A DNA stretch of 64,000 bases, taken from the NCBI GenBank assembly GCA_900708905.1, contig CAADRB010000002.1, positions 1,707,097-1,771,096 of the forward strand, written 5' to 3'. The notes under the pieces are model-generated. The model was not told the DNA's origin. It made no database searches and worked only from the letters and a program-made list of their open reading frames with translations. A program made the position numbers and the translations under genes. Numbering within the stretch: position 1 is the stretch's first letter; every line of letters starts with the position of its first letter. Shown piece by piece: positions 27,501-39,500 of this stretch. Source of the DNA: Hymenolepis diminuta (taxonomy: Eukaryota > Platyhelminthes > Cestoda > Cyclophyllidea > Hymenolepididae).

Positions 27501-28675
27501 CTAACATCATCATTACCCATAGCAAAGAAAATAATTTACGCTTTCTTCACAGTCTGAAAGTATTTGAATATTGGAAACAATTAAGCAGTCCAATGTGGAT
27601 TATGGGAAGGGGAGCGAATGGAAGTATATACTAGAGTCAGGTTACCAAAAGGTCCTAAAAAACTGAAATTTGGAGTGACCAATTAATTAATTGGTTAGAC
27701 GCCTCAAACAGATTTCTTCTATTAGCTCTCATACTAAGAGGGTGATGCTAACAAGATGTTATCATAGTGGAGCTCACTAGGTTTCAAACACAAGTTCTTT
27801 CGTCCTTATGCCCTGGAATGAAATCTCGTCCTTGTCACATTACAAGTACAAAATTATGTGAAATAGTATTTTGAGTTGCAGGTTCTTCACCTTGTTCATA
27901 CTGAATAGGAAATCTGTTGTTATAGTACTATCGCCAGGGGTAACTAGCAATATCAAAATTGCAGTCAAATGTAATATTATTGGTTATTCTTTCATTGTAA
28001 ATAATATAATCAATTTCGAGTTCAGCCAAATTATATTTGTATTCCAACCTGACAGTCAAGTCCCATTCGTAAATAATTAATATGTACACAATTTTTCTAA
28101 CTAATTCGATAAACGGAGGTTTGAAGGAATATTTAAAACAAGTGACTATGCAAACTACCGAATAATACAATTAACATCAGGTATTATATATCGCAAATTC
28201 AAATTGTGTTAAATCTCAACACATACACATTTATTTAGTACTGGTTCTTAGTTTATTAACAGGACAAGCGGATGCGCAGTTTTTAGATCCGGAGTTTCTC
28301 CGAAAGGTGTGTAGAATTTTGATTCAGTCTTGAAATGAATCAGCTTTATTTTCAGGTTGATTATAGAAAGTTTACCGAGTTTTTCAAATATTTTGCGACT
28401 ATTTAGAGTAAATTATGAATTCCGTTTCTGATAGAAGTTATTGGCGATTTTCCTCATCCCCAGTTCCTTCTTAAAATTCATATACTTTAAACGTGGATTG
28501 AAATTTAAGTGATAATTGCATCAAAGAATGCCAGTGAATGAATTTGAAAGTTTCAGGTGCTTCCATCCAGCATTAAGACGTCAATCAACAGACATAAACC
28601 TGGGCCAATAAGGAATCTCGAGCGGCGGCAATAATTTTGTGTTAAGAAGATGTGTTGTGGGCATTATAATGTATT

Positions 28676-28741
28676 ATGAACTCAGTATTAAAGATCCAGA
28701 AGACGATAGAGAGAATCAGACTCTACCTTAGTCCAAAAGAC
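28676..28741 (+). repeat. Relic of a retroelement frame (KDPED motif), copy 2
   Basis: The frame reads SIKDPEDDRENQTLP and then stops, directly before the LTR-like copy at 28742. The same motif (TIKDPEDLREN) occurs in the 99-codon minus frame at 43708-44007. The position suggests the end of a retroelement reading frame followed by its terminal region. The rest of that frame is not recognisable upstream. Confidence 0.4.
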
Positions 28742-28963
28742 TGTTTGGATAGACAAATGAGATACACTGACGACATTCATTTTTATCCAGGAAAAATGAA
28801 TTTAATAATTTTATCGTTAATCATTTACATACTTTGTACATTTGTTAAAATGTGCAAAATTGTTCGGTATAATTTTGAGTAATATACGGATGCTTACTTA
28901 ACCCTATGTTCTTATTTAATTCAGCGATTTGTGGCTATTTGAATGGGCAATAAAGTTATAACA
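28742..28963 (+). repeat. LTR-like direct repeat, left copy
   Basis: This copy begins TGTTTGGATA and ends AAAGTTATAACA. It pairs with 30598-30782, which begins TGTTGGATAC and ends GGTTGTAACA. Shared interior blocks include CATTTTTATCCA, TTTTAT(C/T)GTTAAT and ATTTGTTAAAATG. TGTT...AACA ends are typical of LTRs. No matching short target duplication was found outside the pair. Confidence 0.5.
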
Positions 28964-30597
28964 AGTGACGAATACATAATATTTACCATCTCTGACAACG
29001 TTACAATGCCGAACTCAAAAAGGTTGAAGGATGACCATCCATGCATCTCCAAAATCACTCTTTATTGCATCCTCTAATGAAAATACTTCAGTCTTTCGAC
29101 AGCGATGCCCCGGTGATGCAAAAACCTCTATCAGTCATGTTTAAACGCGTCTATCGATTCCTCCCTCTCTATAACTATCCCGTTTCATTAGAAGGGCACC
29201 TGCACTCATGTTCTCAAGCGAGGCCTTGTGTATGTCCATACATACACACAGGTGCAGACACCTGCTGGTCATACATCTGCTCCCACGCCGCTCTCTCAGC
29301 GCCTTTGTTCCCTATCTCTTTCTTACCCTTTTAAATCCTCATTGTGGCTTGACCAGTACATCTTGAACCTAGTCAGCCCTTGGTGTTCTGGTCTGTAACT
29401 GTTGTTCATCTTGTTAGCTGCCAGTGTTAGTTGCTACCTTAACCCAAACAAGGTCTTCGGTTTCTCAAAAAACAGTGGACTGCCCAATTTTATACAAAAC
29501 TCTTGAGAGCTTTTCTGCAGAAATAAAGGTTCTTTCTGCAGCAAATGATGTTAACATGCCTCTGACACATCTACTACCACCGTTTCTCTGAATTCTAAAA
29601 GTTCTATTCAAGCTCTAGTTGTATCCGTCTCTCCTAAGGAACTTCCTACTGTAACTCTAGTTCAAGCAGCCAATGACGAAGTAAAGTCGCACCCATCAGT
29701 CAGAAATAGTGTAAAGGTAACGAATCTCTCGCAATCTATAGAATCTTCCATACCACCAAGATCAAGTCTCTAAAGTGTCTTAGTCAGTGCAACCAAATTC
29801 AAGCTAAACCACATCTCGTTTTCCCTCCTAAGTGATCGGCATTTGTAGATGATAAATGCAAGCAACCCTATGAAATCGTCTTACTAAACAGTGTTAAATG
29901 TGGTTATAAAAAATGCAGGCGAGGCTAGACTCCCTTATCATTGTGATCTTATATTCTCTCTAACCGATGTTACTTGGTCACACATTGATCTCAGTGTTGC
30001 CTATTCGAGAAATCTCCTCTAATCCTGGTTGATTAGTTTTCAAAATGGCCTGAGGTTATAATCATTAAGTCTACCACAACCGGTACCGTCTTTAACAGCC
30101 TCCGCCAGGTATTCGCCAATCTGGGGGCACCAAAAGCTATTGTTCCCAGAAATGTCACTTAATTCCCTTCTACTTGATTTGAGGACTTCAGTAGTGGTAT
30201 CAGTGTCTCCCATTCTCACTTCCCACCTAATCTCAATGGCCTGGATGAGTAACTTGTCGACAATGTGGAAAGGCAACTTCTCGTGTCAAAAAGGGAGGGG
30301 ATAATGGAAGAGATTCATGACCCTTTACACTTTAAGTGCCGGATGACCCCTCATGTTGGTGCCCAAATCTGGTTGCACCATCACAGACATCTCCGTTCCA
30401 GGTAAACAACCCTAACCTCCGAACCGAAAACGGATTTATCTGGATATGTTACCTCCCCTCACCGTAGAAATCTGAAACTCTGTAGACCCATCGCGATCGT
30501 AGACTGACCGTTATTCCAGACGTCATAGGAGGCCTCGGAAAAGATTCAACGTTGATCTAACGTCAGAATGTATGGATCAACGACTTCTGCCGGGACG
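28964..30597. other. Segment between the LTR-like repeats
   Basis: These 1.6 kb are richer in G+C and in pyrimidine tracts than their surroundings. No convincing primer-binding site, polypurine tract, Gag or Pol motif was found on either strand. Open frames are short (97 codons plus strand at 29041, 78 codons minus strand at 30276) and unrecognised. A block at 29220-29460 resembles 62920-63090. It may be the non-coding core of a miniature LTR element or the wreck of a longer one. Confidence 0.4.
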
Positions 30598-30782
30598 TGT
30601 TGGATACAAATGAATCATTTTTATCCAAAAAAAATTAATTAGTAATTTTATTGTTAATTATTTGCATATATTGCATATTTGTTAAAATGGGCTAAATTGG
30701 GGAGTCGTTACTTTGGGGGTAATGCCTATTCCATCAAGTTCTGGAATTTGTGCCTATTTGGGGGATTAATAAGGTTGTAACA
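30598..30782 (+). repeat. LTR-like direct repeat, right copy
   Basis: This is the partner of 28742-28963, about 37 nt shorter through small gaps. It starts TGTTGGATAC and ends GTTGTAACA. The divergence between the two copies suggests an old insertion if they really are the two LTRs of one element. Confidence 0.5.
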
Positions 30783-31920
30783 TTCATGCCATATCTCAAA
30801 GAGAACTAATCATGTGGCCAGACACTGGGAGCCTGGATATCACACACATGAAAACACTAATTTACTTCGGCTATCCATTACGTGGAGGCATCACAATAGA
30901 AGTAACTCTACTTCCCTGGTAAAATGAATTTAATAGCCAGGCCAAATTAGGCTTAGAAATCCTTTTATATTCGAATGAACTTTTTAAGGCTAACAATCGT
31001 CCCAAATGAGAAGATCAAAATTTGAGCTGGATAGTGATAGAAAGAAAGGAAGAAGGGAGTAGGATGGACCAATGGGAATTGGAAGAAATCGAAAAGCGTC
31101 AGTACTGGGCGAGAACAACCCTAGTTAAGGTGATGAGAGCCTGTTGATGTACAATAAGAGGATTGACAGATTTTGTGTCCTTTGAGGAGTGACCGATAGA
31201 AGTCAGTGTCCGCGTATTACATGCTCGATGAATGTACACCTTCGAACTGGTCTTTAAACGTGATAATAAGTTCACACATTTTCTCAACGTTAGATCAGTC
31301 ATTAACTCCGATCAAAACACTTCAGAATTATAATATTTTTAGATGAAGATAAGTATGTGTCTACTTAGCATTTATATATTTCACTCTTTCATCATGGATT
31401 TTTACTGGGCATCATCGGACCGTCTTACTTGGGGAGTTTTAATCAATATCAGTCCGCAAATAGTTTAGAGAAACGAATGTTCTGACTTTTCGTGGCTATC
31501 TAATTTTTTCTAGTCATCGATGCCGATACTTGGGCTAAAATAACCTCATTTAACCACATCAGAAGACCACATTTTTAAAAAAAATATACTTTCAAACTCA
31601 AATGTGTATAACGCTTATTAGATTATTTCCAATTATGCATATTGTACTGAACCTATTTCAATGGCACCCTTGAAACTTCATTTGGAGGCTTATGTTTCTT
31701 CATACATTTAGCATGTGATTTTGATTAATGAAACAAATCAAAGTGTTTCTAAAATAATAACAAAATATGCCTAAATGTCATTAAATATCAGAGTCAATGC
31801 ATCTCAACTTTTGTGGCCTTTCACATGACTCTAATAAAGTACATGATTTATTATTTAGGTGAGATGAAATTTCTCAATAAACCTTCATTAAAAATTTACA
31901 ATCAGGGTTGGAAAATATGT
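30783..31920. other. Intergenic DNA
   Basis: This is AT-rich sequence with no supported gene. A fragment near 30922 (TGGTAAAATGAATTTAATAG) resembles part of the LTR-like repeat, so a third broken copy may be present. A 67-codon minus-strand frame at 31099-31302 is not recognisable. Confidence 0.4.
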
Positions 31921-32600
31921 GTAATAACGTTAGGGTCATCTATCGGAGTCACATCGATCGAATAGATGGAATAAGTCAAGTCACTCATGTCGCCAGATCA
32001 GTTCGGAGGTGGCATACAAGCCACCACTAACTTATTAATTAGTAAATTAGGTTTATGTACAACATTTCTTCGTTGGACGTCGGTCATGTCTCGTTATCGG
32101 TATCTCGGCGTGATGATCGACATCTGTTTAGGTATCTATGTGCAAACATGCAAACATACAACGGAACCACTTATGGATACTATAGTGGAGATCTTATCGC
32201 CAGTCAGTCGTTTCTAATAGCTAGTTGTTGATGGACATCTGCTGGCTACAGCAGTAAGGTTTTTTTGAAACCAACTTGATTCAAACTATTGCACGTAATG
32301 TGAAAGAAGAAATGATAACTATTTTTCCCCCTCCCAATATTTCTTCTATGAATAAAAATACAATTTCTTTCTTTATTTCCCCACCGATAAAAGACACTTG
32401 ATAATTATTTGTATTTGTTTAAGCGGATACCGATTGAGAGTGAGTTTCGTTAATAGACTCGTGTTGACTATAACGTGCCTTCTTATCTGCCGTGGGTTAT
32501 TAGCTTCTGTGTTAAGTTGCTATATTACCGAGTTTTCTAGATCGTTGGCTTTGCGAGATTACTACCAGAACCCCTATTTGGTTATGTTATTAGCATAATG
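31921..32600 (+). repeat. Repeat R1 (LTR-like, about 680 bp)
   Basis: It begins TGTAATAACGTTAGG and ends near GGTTATGTTATTAGCATAATG. The first 330 bases match the minus-strand copy at 43448-43120, and the last 290 match 42310-42040. The start and the reverse complement of the end are similar (TGTAATAAC and TGCTAATAAC). This fits an LTR or a short TIR element. It contains a 76-codon open frame also present in R2, but the differences there are mostly amino-acid changing, so coding is not supported. Confidence 0.6.
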
Positions 32601-33880
32601 CAATGTAAGTAATTGTGTGATTTTAAATAATTGACCTTAAATAAAAACTCAAATATATAACCGCTCCATCATAATTTCTATTATGAACCAATCACATATT
32701 TTTGTAACAAATCAAATAATAGGAGGACAACTGAATTAAATATGACCACTACGTTATCTTAAGGTGATTTAACCGAAAAATAAGGTTTGTTAGAATCTAA
32801 TAAATACCACTTCATATCTCCTTATGATTTTTGGTTTGATAGGAGTCTGCAAATATTCCCAAGATTAACACAATGATTTAAGTAGCCACACAAAAGTCTA
32901 TCAAATAACTATTTAAAAATATGATAATTTACTAAATAGGACGGGATAGATACGATTTCATGAAACTATGTAAATATAACTTCGGAAAAAAGGAGAACAC
33001 AGATAAATCTACATTTAAGAGATGTAGATTTGCGCTGAGGGTGAATAGTCAGTTCTCGGTATGTGATGTTACCGTTCTTAAATCGATTTGATTATTATTT
33101 TTAAGACGCAAAAACGGGTGCAGATACTTTTTACAATGAAGTCTGGAACCATTTTAGGAATCTTCTGTAAAGTGATGATGGAAAGCGGAATAGTTTGCAT
33201 ATTTACTGTATTTTAACTTAAAATGACTTCTCTGTGGCAACTTTCATTCATCTCATCCATTTCGTCATCTGTAAAATGCAATTCCGAATTTTGCATATCT
33301 AGAGCGCATGCGAGCGATTTAAGTCCTTTAAATGTAAGGTGAGTCGAGCTTAGATAGAAAGATTTATCGCTTACACTTTACATGAAGCATGCATTGGACG
33401 ATTGTGGAACAGGGAGGAGAAGCTAGTAAAAGAGACAAAGTGGTGGCCACGCCCCGTCCTACATCAGCACATGTGACAAGATGGCATGTAGTCCGAGACT
33501 AGTGTCATTTATAATAGCCATTTCGTCGGTGTACTTCAATGCTAATGGTCCATCTATTTGTTGGTAGTGAGTGATTGGACACCTTGAATGACTAAGACCT
33601 CCTATTGGTCGGCGTGGTCGTTAGCTTAGCCTAGTTTCGGTATACTTCATAGCCTAAGGGTTTATCTTATATAAACGTGAGGTTTGCGGGAACTTTTGCT
33701 AATTCTGATTATTATTGTACAACTTATATCCTTATTTGATAAGTTTAATTCTATTCTTACTTTCATCTTATGCATCGTCTACCGAATATGAATATGATAT
33801 GTCGATGTATTGTAATTTCCGTTATGTTGTTTGTTATATTTTACGTTACCTATTTTTATTCATTCATGATTTTTTTTTAG
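32601..33880. other. Upstream region of ALG6
   Basis: This is AT-rich DNA that must include the ALG6 promoter and probably a 5' UTR intron or a trans-splice acceptor. A run of T followed by TAG ends at 33880, three bases before the ALG6 ATG. No repeat copy or other gene was recognised. Confidence 0.45.
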
Positions 33881-33883
33881 TAA

Positions 33884-35344
33884 ATGGGTATTTCATCCAG
33901 TTTCCTCTTCGAATTTACAATTCCCTTAGCCTTGGGATTGGTGCTTCGCTCAGCAACTCTTTTGCATCCATATTCCGGTAAGTCTTCGCCCCCTATGTAT
34001 GGTGATTATGAAGCCCAGAGACACTGGATGGAAGTAACAGTAAATTTACCCTTCTCTGAGTGGTATGTGAATACATCCTCCAATGATCTTCTCTACTGGG
34101 GTTTGGATTATCCTCCTCTCACTGCTTATCATAGCTATCTACTTGGACGTATCGCTAAATTTTTCAACCCTGAATGGATTGAATTATTAAAGTCGAGAGG
34201 TTTTGAATCTAATGACCATAAAAGATTTATGCGAATGTCTGTTCTTATCTCTGATTTTTTGACGTACATGCTCGCGGTCCTATTCTACTGCGGCATTACC
34301 GTCCAGCTCCTCAGGAAAGGTTCTAAACTTTCCGGCATTTCTGTCGCCGTCTTGATGCTATCATTCCCTGGATTAATTTTAATAGATCATGGCCATTTTC
34401 AATACAATTGTGTTAGCCTTGGTCTCTTTCTCATAAGCTTAATTCTCTTCTCAAAGAACTGTGATATTCTTGGCAGTATTGCGTTCTGTTTAGCTCTATT
34501 GTACAAACAAATGGAACTTTATCATGCACTCCCAATTTTCTTTTATCTCCTCTCAAAATCATTTTCGTATACCTTACTTGCCGGTGTAAGGCGTGTCGGA
34601 ATTTTGGGATTAACAGTATGTGCCACATTTGCTGTTGTTCTCCTGCCCTTTTTAACTTCTTTGGAACAGTTGAAACACGTCGCTGTACGCATGTTTCCAG
34701 TAGATAGAGGTCTCTATGAAGACAAGGTTGCAAATTTCTGGTGTGTTTCCTCTGTTTTTGTTAAATGGCGTCAGCTGTTCACCAAAGATTTCCTTGTCTA
34801 CTGTTGTGGCATTGCAACCATCATGTCTTCACTACCTGCTTGTTGCAAAATTTTCAGAAAACCCACTTTCCCCCATCTCATTCTTTCTGAAGTTATAGTT
34901 TCTCTCGCTTTCTTTCTGTTTTCCTATCATGTTCATGAAAAGTCTATATTGTTAGTGTGTGTTCCAGTGCTGTGTTTACTTGTCTTTTACCCCCTCTCTT
35001 CTACTTACTTCTTAATCATCGCTACATTGAGTATGTGGCAGTTGTTCGTTAAAGATGGGCTTTGGCAGGGTTGTCTTGCGCTTGTCGTTGTGTATTATGT
35101 GATTTCGTCACTTTGTCTTGCTATTGATGCTACTGGAAAATCGCGGGTTTCTCTCATTCATTTTTTCCCCCTGAGTCTTTCCCTACTCGGATATGCCGTG
35201 ATTTTTATCCTGCCCCTGATTGTCCCACCTCCCGTGAGGTATCCATTTCTCTTCCCGTTGATTTTAAATATCTATAGCTTCGTCCACTTTGTTGGATTCT
35301 TTGTCTTTTGGTATTGTCAACTCTTTTCCTCAGGGACAATGTAA
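33884..35344 (+). CDS. ALG6: ALG6, dolichyl-P-Glc:Man9GlcNAc2-PP-dolichol glucosyltransferase
   Basis: ALG6 adds the first glucose to the lipid-linked oligosaccharide on the lumenal side of the ER, using dolichyl-phosphate glucose, before N-glycan transfer to protein. The single open frame of 486 codons compares with about 507 in human. It is rich in hydrophobic segments, as expected for a multi-pass GT57 membrane enzyme. Family blocks are in order: PPMYGDYEAQRHW (residues 36-48, with Asp41 the acidic residue of the first lumenal loop), YWGLDYPPLTAYHSYL, HGHFQYNCVSLGLF, YKQMELYHALPIF, FPVDRGLYEDKVANFWC and HEKSILLV. These blocks separate it from ALG8. No frameshift is seen. The coding region has no intron, unlike the other full-length genes here apart from the small WDR83OS. 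A strong acceptor (poly-T then TAG) ends three bases before the ATG. Confidence 0.95.
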   Translation: MGISSSFLFEFTIPLALGLVLRSATLLHPYSGKSSPPMYGDYEAQRHWMEVTVNLPFSEWYVNTSSNDLLYWGLDYPPLTAYHSYLLGRIAKFFNPEWIELLKSRGFESNDHKRFMRMSVLISDFLTYMLAVLFYCGITVQLLRKGSKLSGISVAVLMLSFPGLILIDHGHFQYNCVSLGLFLISLILFSKNCDILGSIAFCLALLYKQMELYHALPIFFYLLSKSFSYTLLAGVRRVGILGLTVCATFAVVLLPFLTSLEQLKHVAVRMFPVDRGLYEDKVANFWCVSSVFVKWRQLFTKDFLVYCCGIATIMSSLPACCKIFRKPTFPHLILSEVIVSLAFFLFSYHVHEKSILLVCVPVLCLLVFYPLSSTYFLIIATLSMWQLFVKDGLWQGCLALVVVYYVISSLCLAIDATGKSRVSLIHFFPLSLSLLGYAVIFILPLIVPPPVRYPFLFPLILNIYSFVHFVGFFVFWYCQLFSSGTM

Positions 35345-36573
35345 TTAATAGTTGTAATTTTCTTGTTATATTTCATATTTATCTAATGATTTTGTGTTCT
35401 TGTTATCTAAGCATGAGTTAATTTATTACTTTCTGCATTGTTTTCTACCTCTAATGGTGATATATGTGGAATTGCTCTGTTTACGTGAGGTTAGGAGATA
35501 GTAGTTCACATAACATGTTTAATCATGTATACCATTATGACTGATTCGTGAAATTCTATCGAATTCGATTACTTGGGGGAAAGTTTAGAGTGGACAATTA
35601 GAGTGATGCATTATTCGAGTTAAATATAAGTCCTAAGTGAAAAGAAATGATTAAGTCGAGCTTTTTATCTTTATTAATCTCACGGGATAATATGAGATAG
35701 AGGTACCGCAATGTCAAAAAGACAGGTCGAGTTGAAATAAGCACAGATTAGTATTCTAAAGTTAACTGAACATCACCTACTGACATTTGCTTCAGCTGCT
35801 GCCTTGTTTCTAGCTATCTATCTAGACCGAGGATACGAGAACTACGCACCCGTAGACGTGAAGCAAAAATCATGGCCTGCTTTGCGGTTTTATTAATCTG
35901 CAGCTGACTGCATTTCTAGAAAATAAGGGCAAAATCCGACGATCGCTCATCGTTCATTGTTAAAGGCACAAACGGAGATAGATGTGGAGGTCGGTAGATG
36001 ATAGAATAAAAATAACAATTTTATGAGGGATTATAAGTCAAACTATCTTCCATAATCTCTTTTTACACTTGCGGAGAATTCATCTTCGGTGAGCGTACAC
36101 ACTCATAGATTTTAGGATATACAAATACAGGTACCACAAACACTTTATTATCTCAAAGAATTTGGCAGCTAATAATGAATTCCGGCAGTCAAAATCGTCG
36201 AAATTTTATTAGTACCTCCAGCAACAGCTGTATATCAAAATAGAATGATGGCTGTAGTTAAATATATAATCGAATAAGAATTTCGATTTTAAAACTTAAT
36301 CTTTTAGAATATTGTTTGTCCATGACATGCCTGTTTTATTAAATATCACATGATGTGCAGTTATTTTGAGCTAATCTTCGCCGCTCGTAAGGGAACTACT
36401 TGACACAGACCTTCATGTTCAAGGTTATAATCAGTATCTGAGGCATCTCTCCGTTTTATACCATTTTTATAATAAAAATATTCATTTAAAACCCTAAATT
36501 AAATATATCAGATTGAAGTAAGGACGTAATGTTTGCAAATGTCTTAAAACATACTTTCTCTTGTGCATTTCAG
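35345..36573. other. Spacer between ALG6 and the ARH3 pseudogene
   Basis: About 1.2 kb of AT-rich DNA. An AATAAA occurs near 36005, but it is far from the ALG6 stop. No gene or repeat was recognised. The last 20 bases form a pyrimidine-rich acceptor (AG at 36572-36573) preserved from the duplicated ARH3 promoter side. Confidence 0.4.
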
Positions 36574-39500
36574 ATGGAACGCTACATTAGGGATGCTTCT
36601 ACGGTGGTCTCGGTGATGTGTGTGAAAAATTTAGTTCCCCTATGAAATGTTTTGAGGTTTTTTGACGACAGATTTTCAGGAAGTTAGCGGTTTTGACATT
36701 ATTTCCACTGCTTAATGTATTAGCATATGGAGAATTATTTTTGTTTTAGAAAGGATTGATACCTTACATTACACTAATGATTCTGAGATAGTTCTATGCG
36801 TTTTTGAGTCGCTTGAAAGAATGAACGATTTTAATACATCCCGTTTACCGAAAACATTGGTATTCCCTGCTGTTACTTTTATTCATTTCCAGACTTACCG
36901 ATAGGTTTAATCACACTCCTGTACGTTACTTCTATGGCGGTTCGATAATTTTGTAGGGAGAGGAATTAACACTGGTGATGCGTTTGTTTTCACAATATTA
37001 GTTTATATATTATTACGTACAAATTAAAATTTGTTATGGAGGACGAAGCAAACAAGAGATTAATGCGGTTAGTAAAAGCAATTAAAGCGTAGTGGTCAAC
37101 ACGAACATCTACAATATTAGAGATCATTGGGTTATTGCACTCTTTATGATACGAGTGACCAACTGTAAAGGTTAATTATGGTCAAAAAGTTAGTAGAATG
37201 CGGGTTTCTCATCAGGTCATCCTTCGTAGTAGTGTTTGAATAATGGTATTAATTTTTAATATGCGTATCTGCCCGATTTTGACATTGGTGAGACACGGAT
37301 AATTGCATTCTAATTCATTCTAATCCTATGAAAACTATCAAATAGAAATTCTCATTACATAAATGAGAGGTAAATATTTGCAAGGAGTAAATATTATTTG
37401 TATTTGCGCTGTATAATTATTAGTTGATCGAAATTGAATTTATTTTCTGAATCTCTACCATTAACTTACTTATGTTTGTCAACGCAGATTAAACTTTATT
37501 AAACAAACAATTATAATAGGAAAAAATAGTATATGGAAATTAGAATCGTTGTTAAATGTAAACACCTTCCTTTGCTATTTTGCGATAGCTAACAATGATG
37601 CAGACCTATATCAAAACGTCCATTCTCTTTCGACTCAAATTGTACTGTATTACGAACTGTTCTGGGATGAGCTAGTAGCTTGTATTATTCAAATAAAATG
37701 TGGTGACTATAAAGAGAATAACATACGGATTGAATTACTCACGGGAATGTTTTTAATTACAGACTACCACAAAGAGTGGATGAATGGTCCCATTTTTATG
37801 GTTTCTCTCCACACTGAGTTTCTTATTTTGTTCTTGCGGAAAATGAAAGGTCATTTTTACGAGAAAAGTCACTAATTGATCACGAAGTATAGGTGAATAA
37901 CAAATGAAGACAATCATGTAAAAGAAAAAAATAATTAAGGATTGGATGTATCGCAGTCTGTGATAAGGAGCCGACCACGCAAAGCCACAGAGTCTATGCA
38001 CTTTTGTTTGATGAGTAATAAACATTTCAGGTGGTCTCAGCTGCTTGCTGGCCCGAATACCTAGGCAGTTATTCTGGACAAGTCTCCCTTCCATCGGTAC
38101 TGTCGTTAATTATTTTCTCCGATAAATATTTAATGGCTGATTAAGTGACTTGGAATAATTCTTCGGGTCTGAGTCAGCTGTATCTAGTGAGCAGATAGAC
38201 CTTGGTGTCAAAATTCGGCCTCCTAGCATTATCAGTAGTATAGAAGCGTCTTGCATCGTAAAAGTCTAAATTAGACGATCGAAGTTTGCATAATTGGAAA
38301 AGGTTTATTCAATTTTTCATGAATTTGCTATTCACAGGTTTTACTTTAAATTATCTATTGGAATTAATTAAGTTTACAGCTTATTTCCTATGTGGGTGTT
38401 TATTATCTATCGGTTGCCCACAAAATTGCCGATTTCATGTATTTTCAATGTTTCTGGAAGTAAAATTCACAATTTAAGATAATATGAAAATGGAAGCAAG
38501 TCTTACTCTAGACAGAGTCGAATGATCCCATTTACTGAGCAATCTAAAAACCCGAGGCATCAATTCTGTAGAGGTATATTTATTATCACCTGGGAAATGT
38601 GATCATCAGTAACCAATATCCATAATCAGTAATGAGATATAACGCCTCTAATTGGTATTAATATATTATAAACAAAAGCTATTTAATAATAACATTTTTC
38701 CCTGATATTTCTCGTATCCTATTAAAATTTATTGATTGATAAGGTGTTGCCGAAATCTGTACCGTTTTAAACTATAAAATTAGACTGATTAGTATAATAA
38801 ATAAAATCGTGTCATTTTAAAAATCCTTACAGAAATTAATCCGTGATGTGACGGGGCTAACTCGTACCAATCCTCTTGTCCTTCACGGACCCCTGCTACA
38901 GGTTCCTAAACTCCGAAGAATGATGACATTGCCAGATATGACAATCCTTTCAAAATCGATACGCGTCTATTAATCAGTGAGCTTGCCAATAACTTTGTGG
39001 ATGCTGATCTCTTTCGGACGTCCGTCCAACTATCACGAGAAGGCCTGTCGACAGTTTTGTGACCAACTCTTTATTGTGCCGAGATTAGTGAATGCAGACA
39101 GATTTATAAGTGTGGCAGAGGTGCTTCGTTTATTATATTACTTGATCGCTTCAAAAAGGACCATTTTAAAGGTGTGGATTTTTAGAGGCACAATTTACTT
39201 TAGAGTTCTATGACAATTTACTACAAAGGAGTTTATTAATATTAGTTACTAGTTCACATGACAAATATTGTGAATCGGTGAATTAATTAATTTGTCATAG
39301 ATGCTTCTTTATTTTGTGACCATAAGTGCATATAAATGCACAATATCCATAAAGTTAATGAAATTACCCAAAATAATAAAGAATAATGTTTACAGGATGG
39401 AGGTATCCTGAATATCTTGCTGACCAGTCTTAACTAGTGTGATTGACTATATAAATCACTGGAAGTATATTGTTGAGCATTAATCTCGTGACATCTACCT

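Larger units (their letters stand above)
16206..28640. other. Gene-poor intergenic DNA
   Basis: This is AT-rich sequence with many short open frames, none of which resembles a known protein or extends beyond about 110 codons. Recognisable pieces are SINE-like copies near 19655-19800 and 24371-24520, and a pyrimidine-rich patch at 22850-23040. I saw no tRNA, rRNA or other structural RNA gene. A low-expressed or unusual gene made of tiny exons could have been missed. Confidence 0.5.

Noticed and set aside
29041..29334. 97-codon Cys-rich plus-strand frame between the LTR-like repeats
   Set aside because: It lies in a pyrimidine-rich repeat-like block with a relative at 62920-63090 that does not keep the frame; no family motif.
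31987..32217. 76-codon open frame in R1, also open in R2 (43164-43394)
   Set aside because: The two translations differ at nine of 76 residues, and most nucleotide differences in the second half change the amino acid. That is not the pattern of protein constraint. The frame is better explained by recent common origin of the repeats.
33715..33981. 88-codon frame before ALG6
   Set aside because: It overlaps the ALG6 start in another frame and crosses the acceptor-like site; it is a shadow.
37549..37875. 108-codon plus-strand frame inside the ARH3 pseudogene intron
   Set aside because: It has no family resemblance, lies in AT-rich intron DNA and overlaps another chance frame on the other strand.
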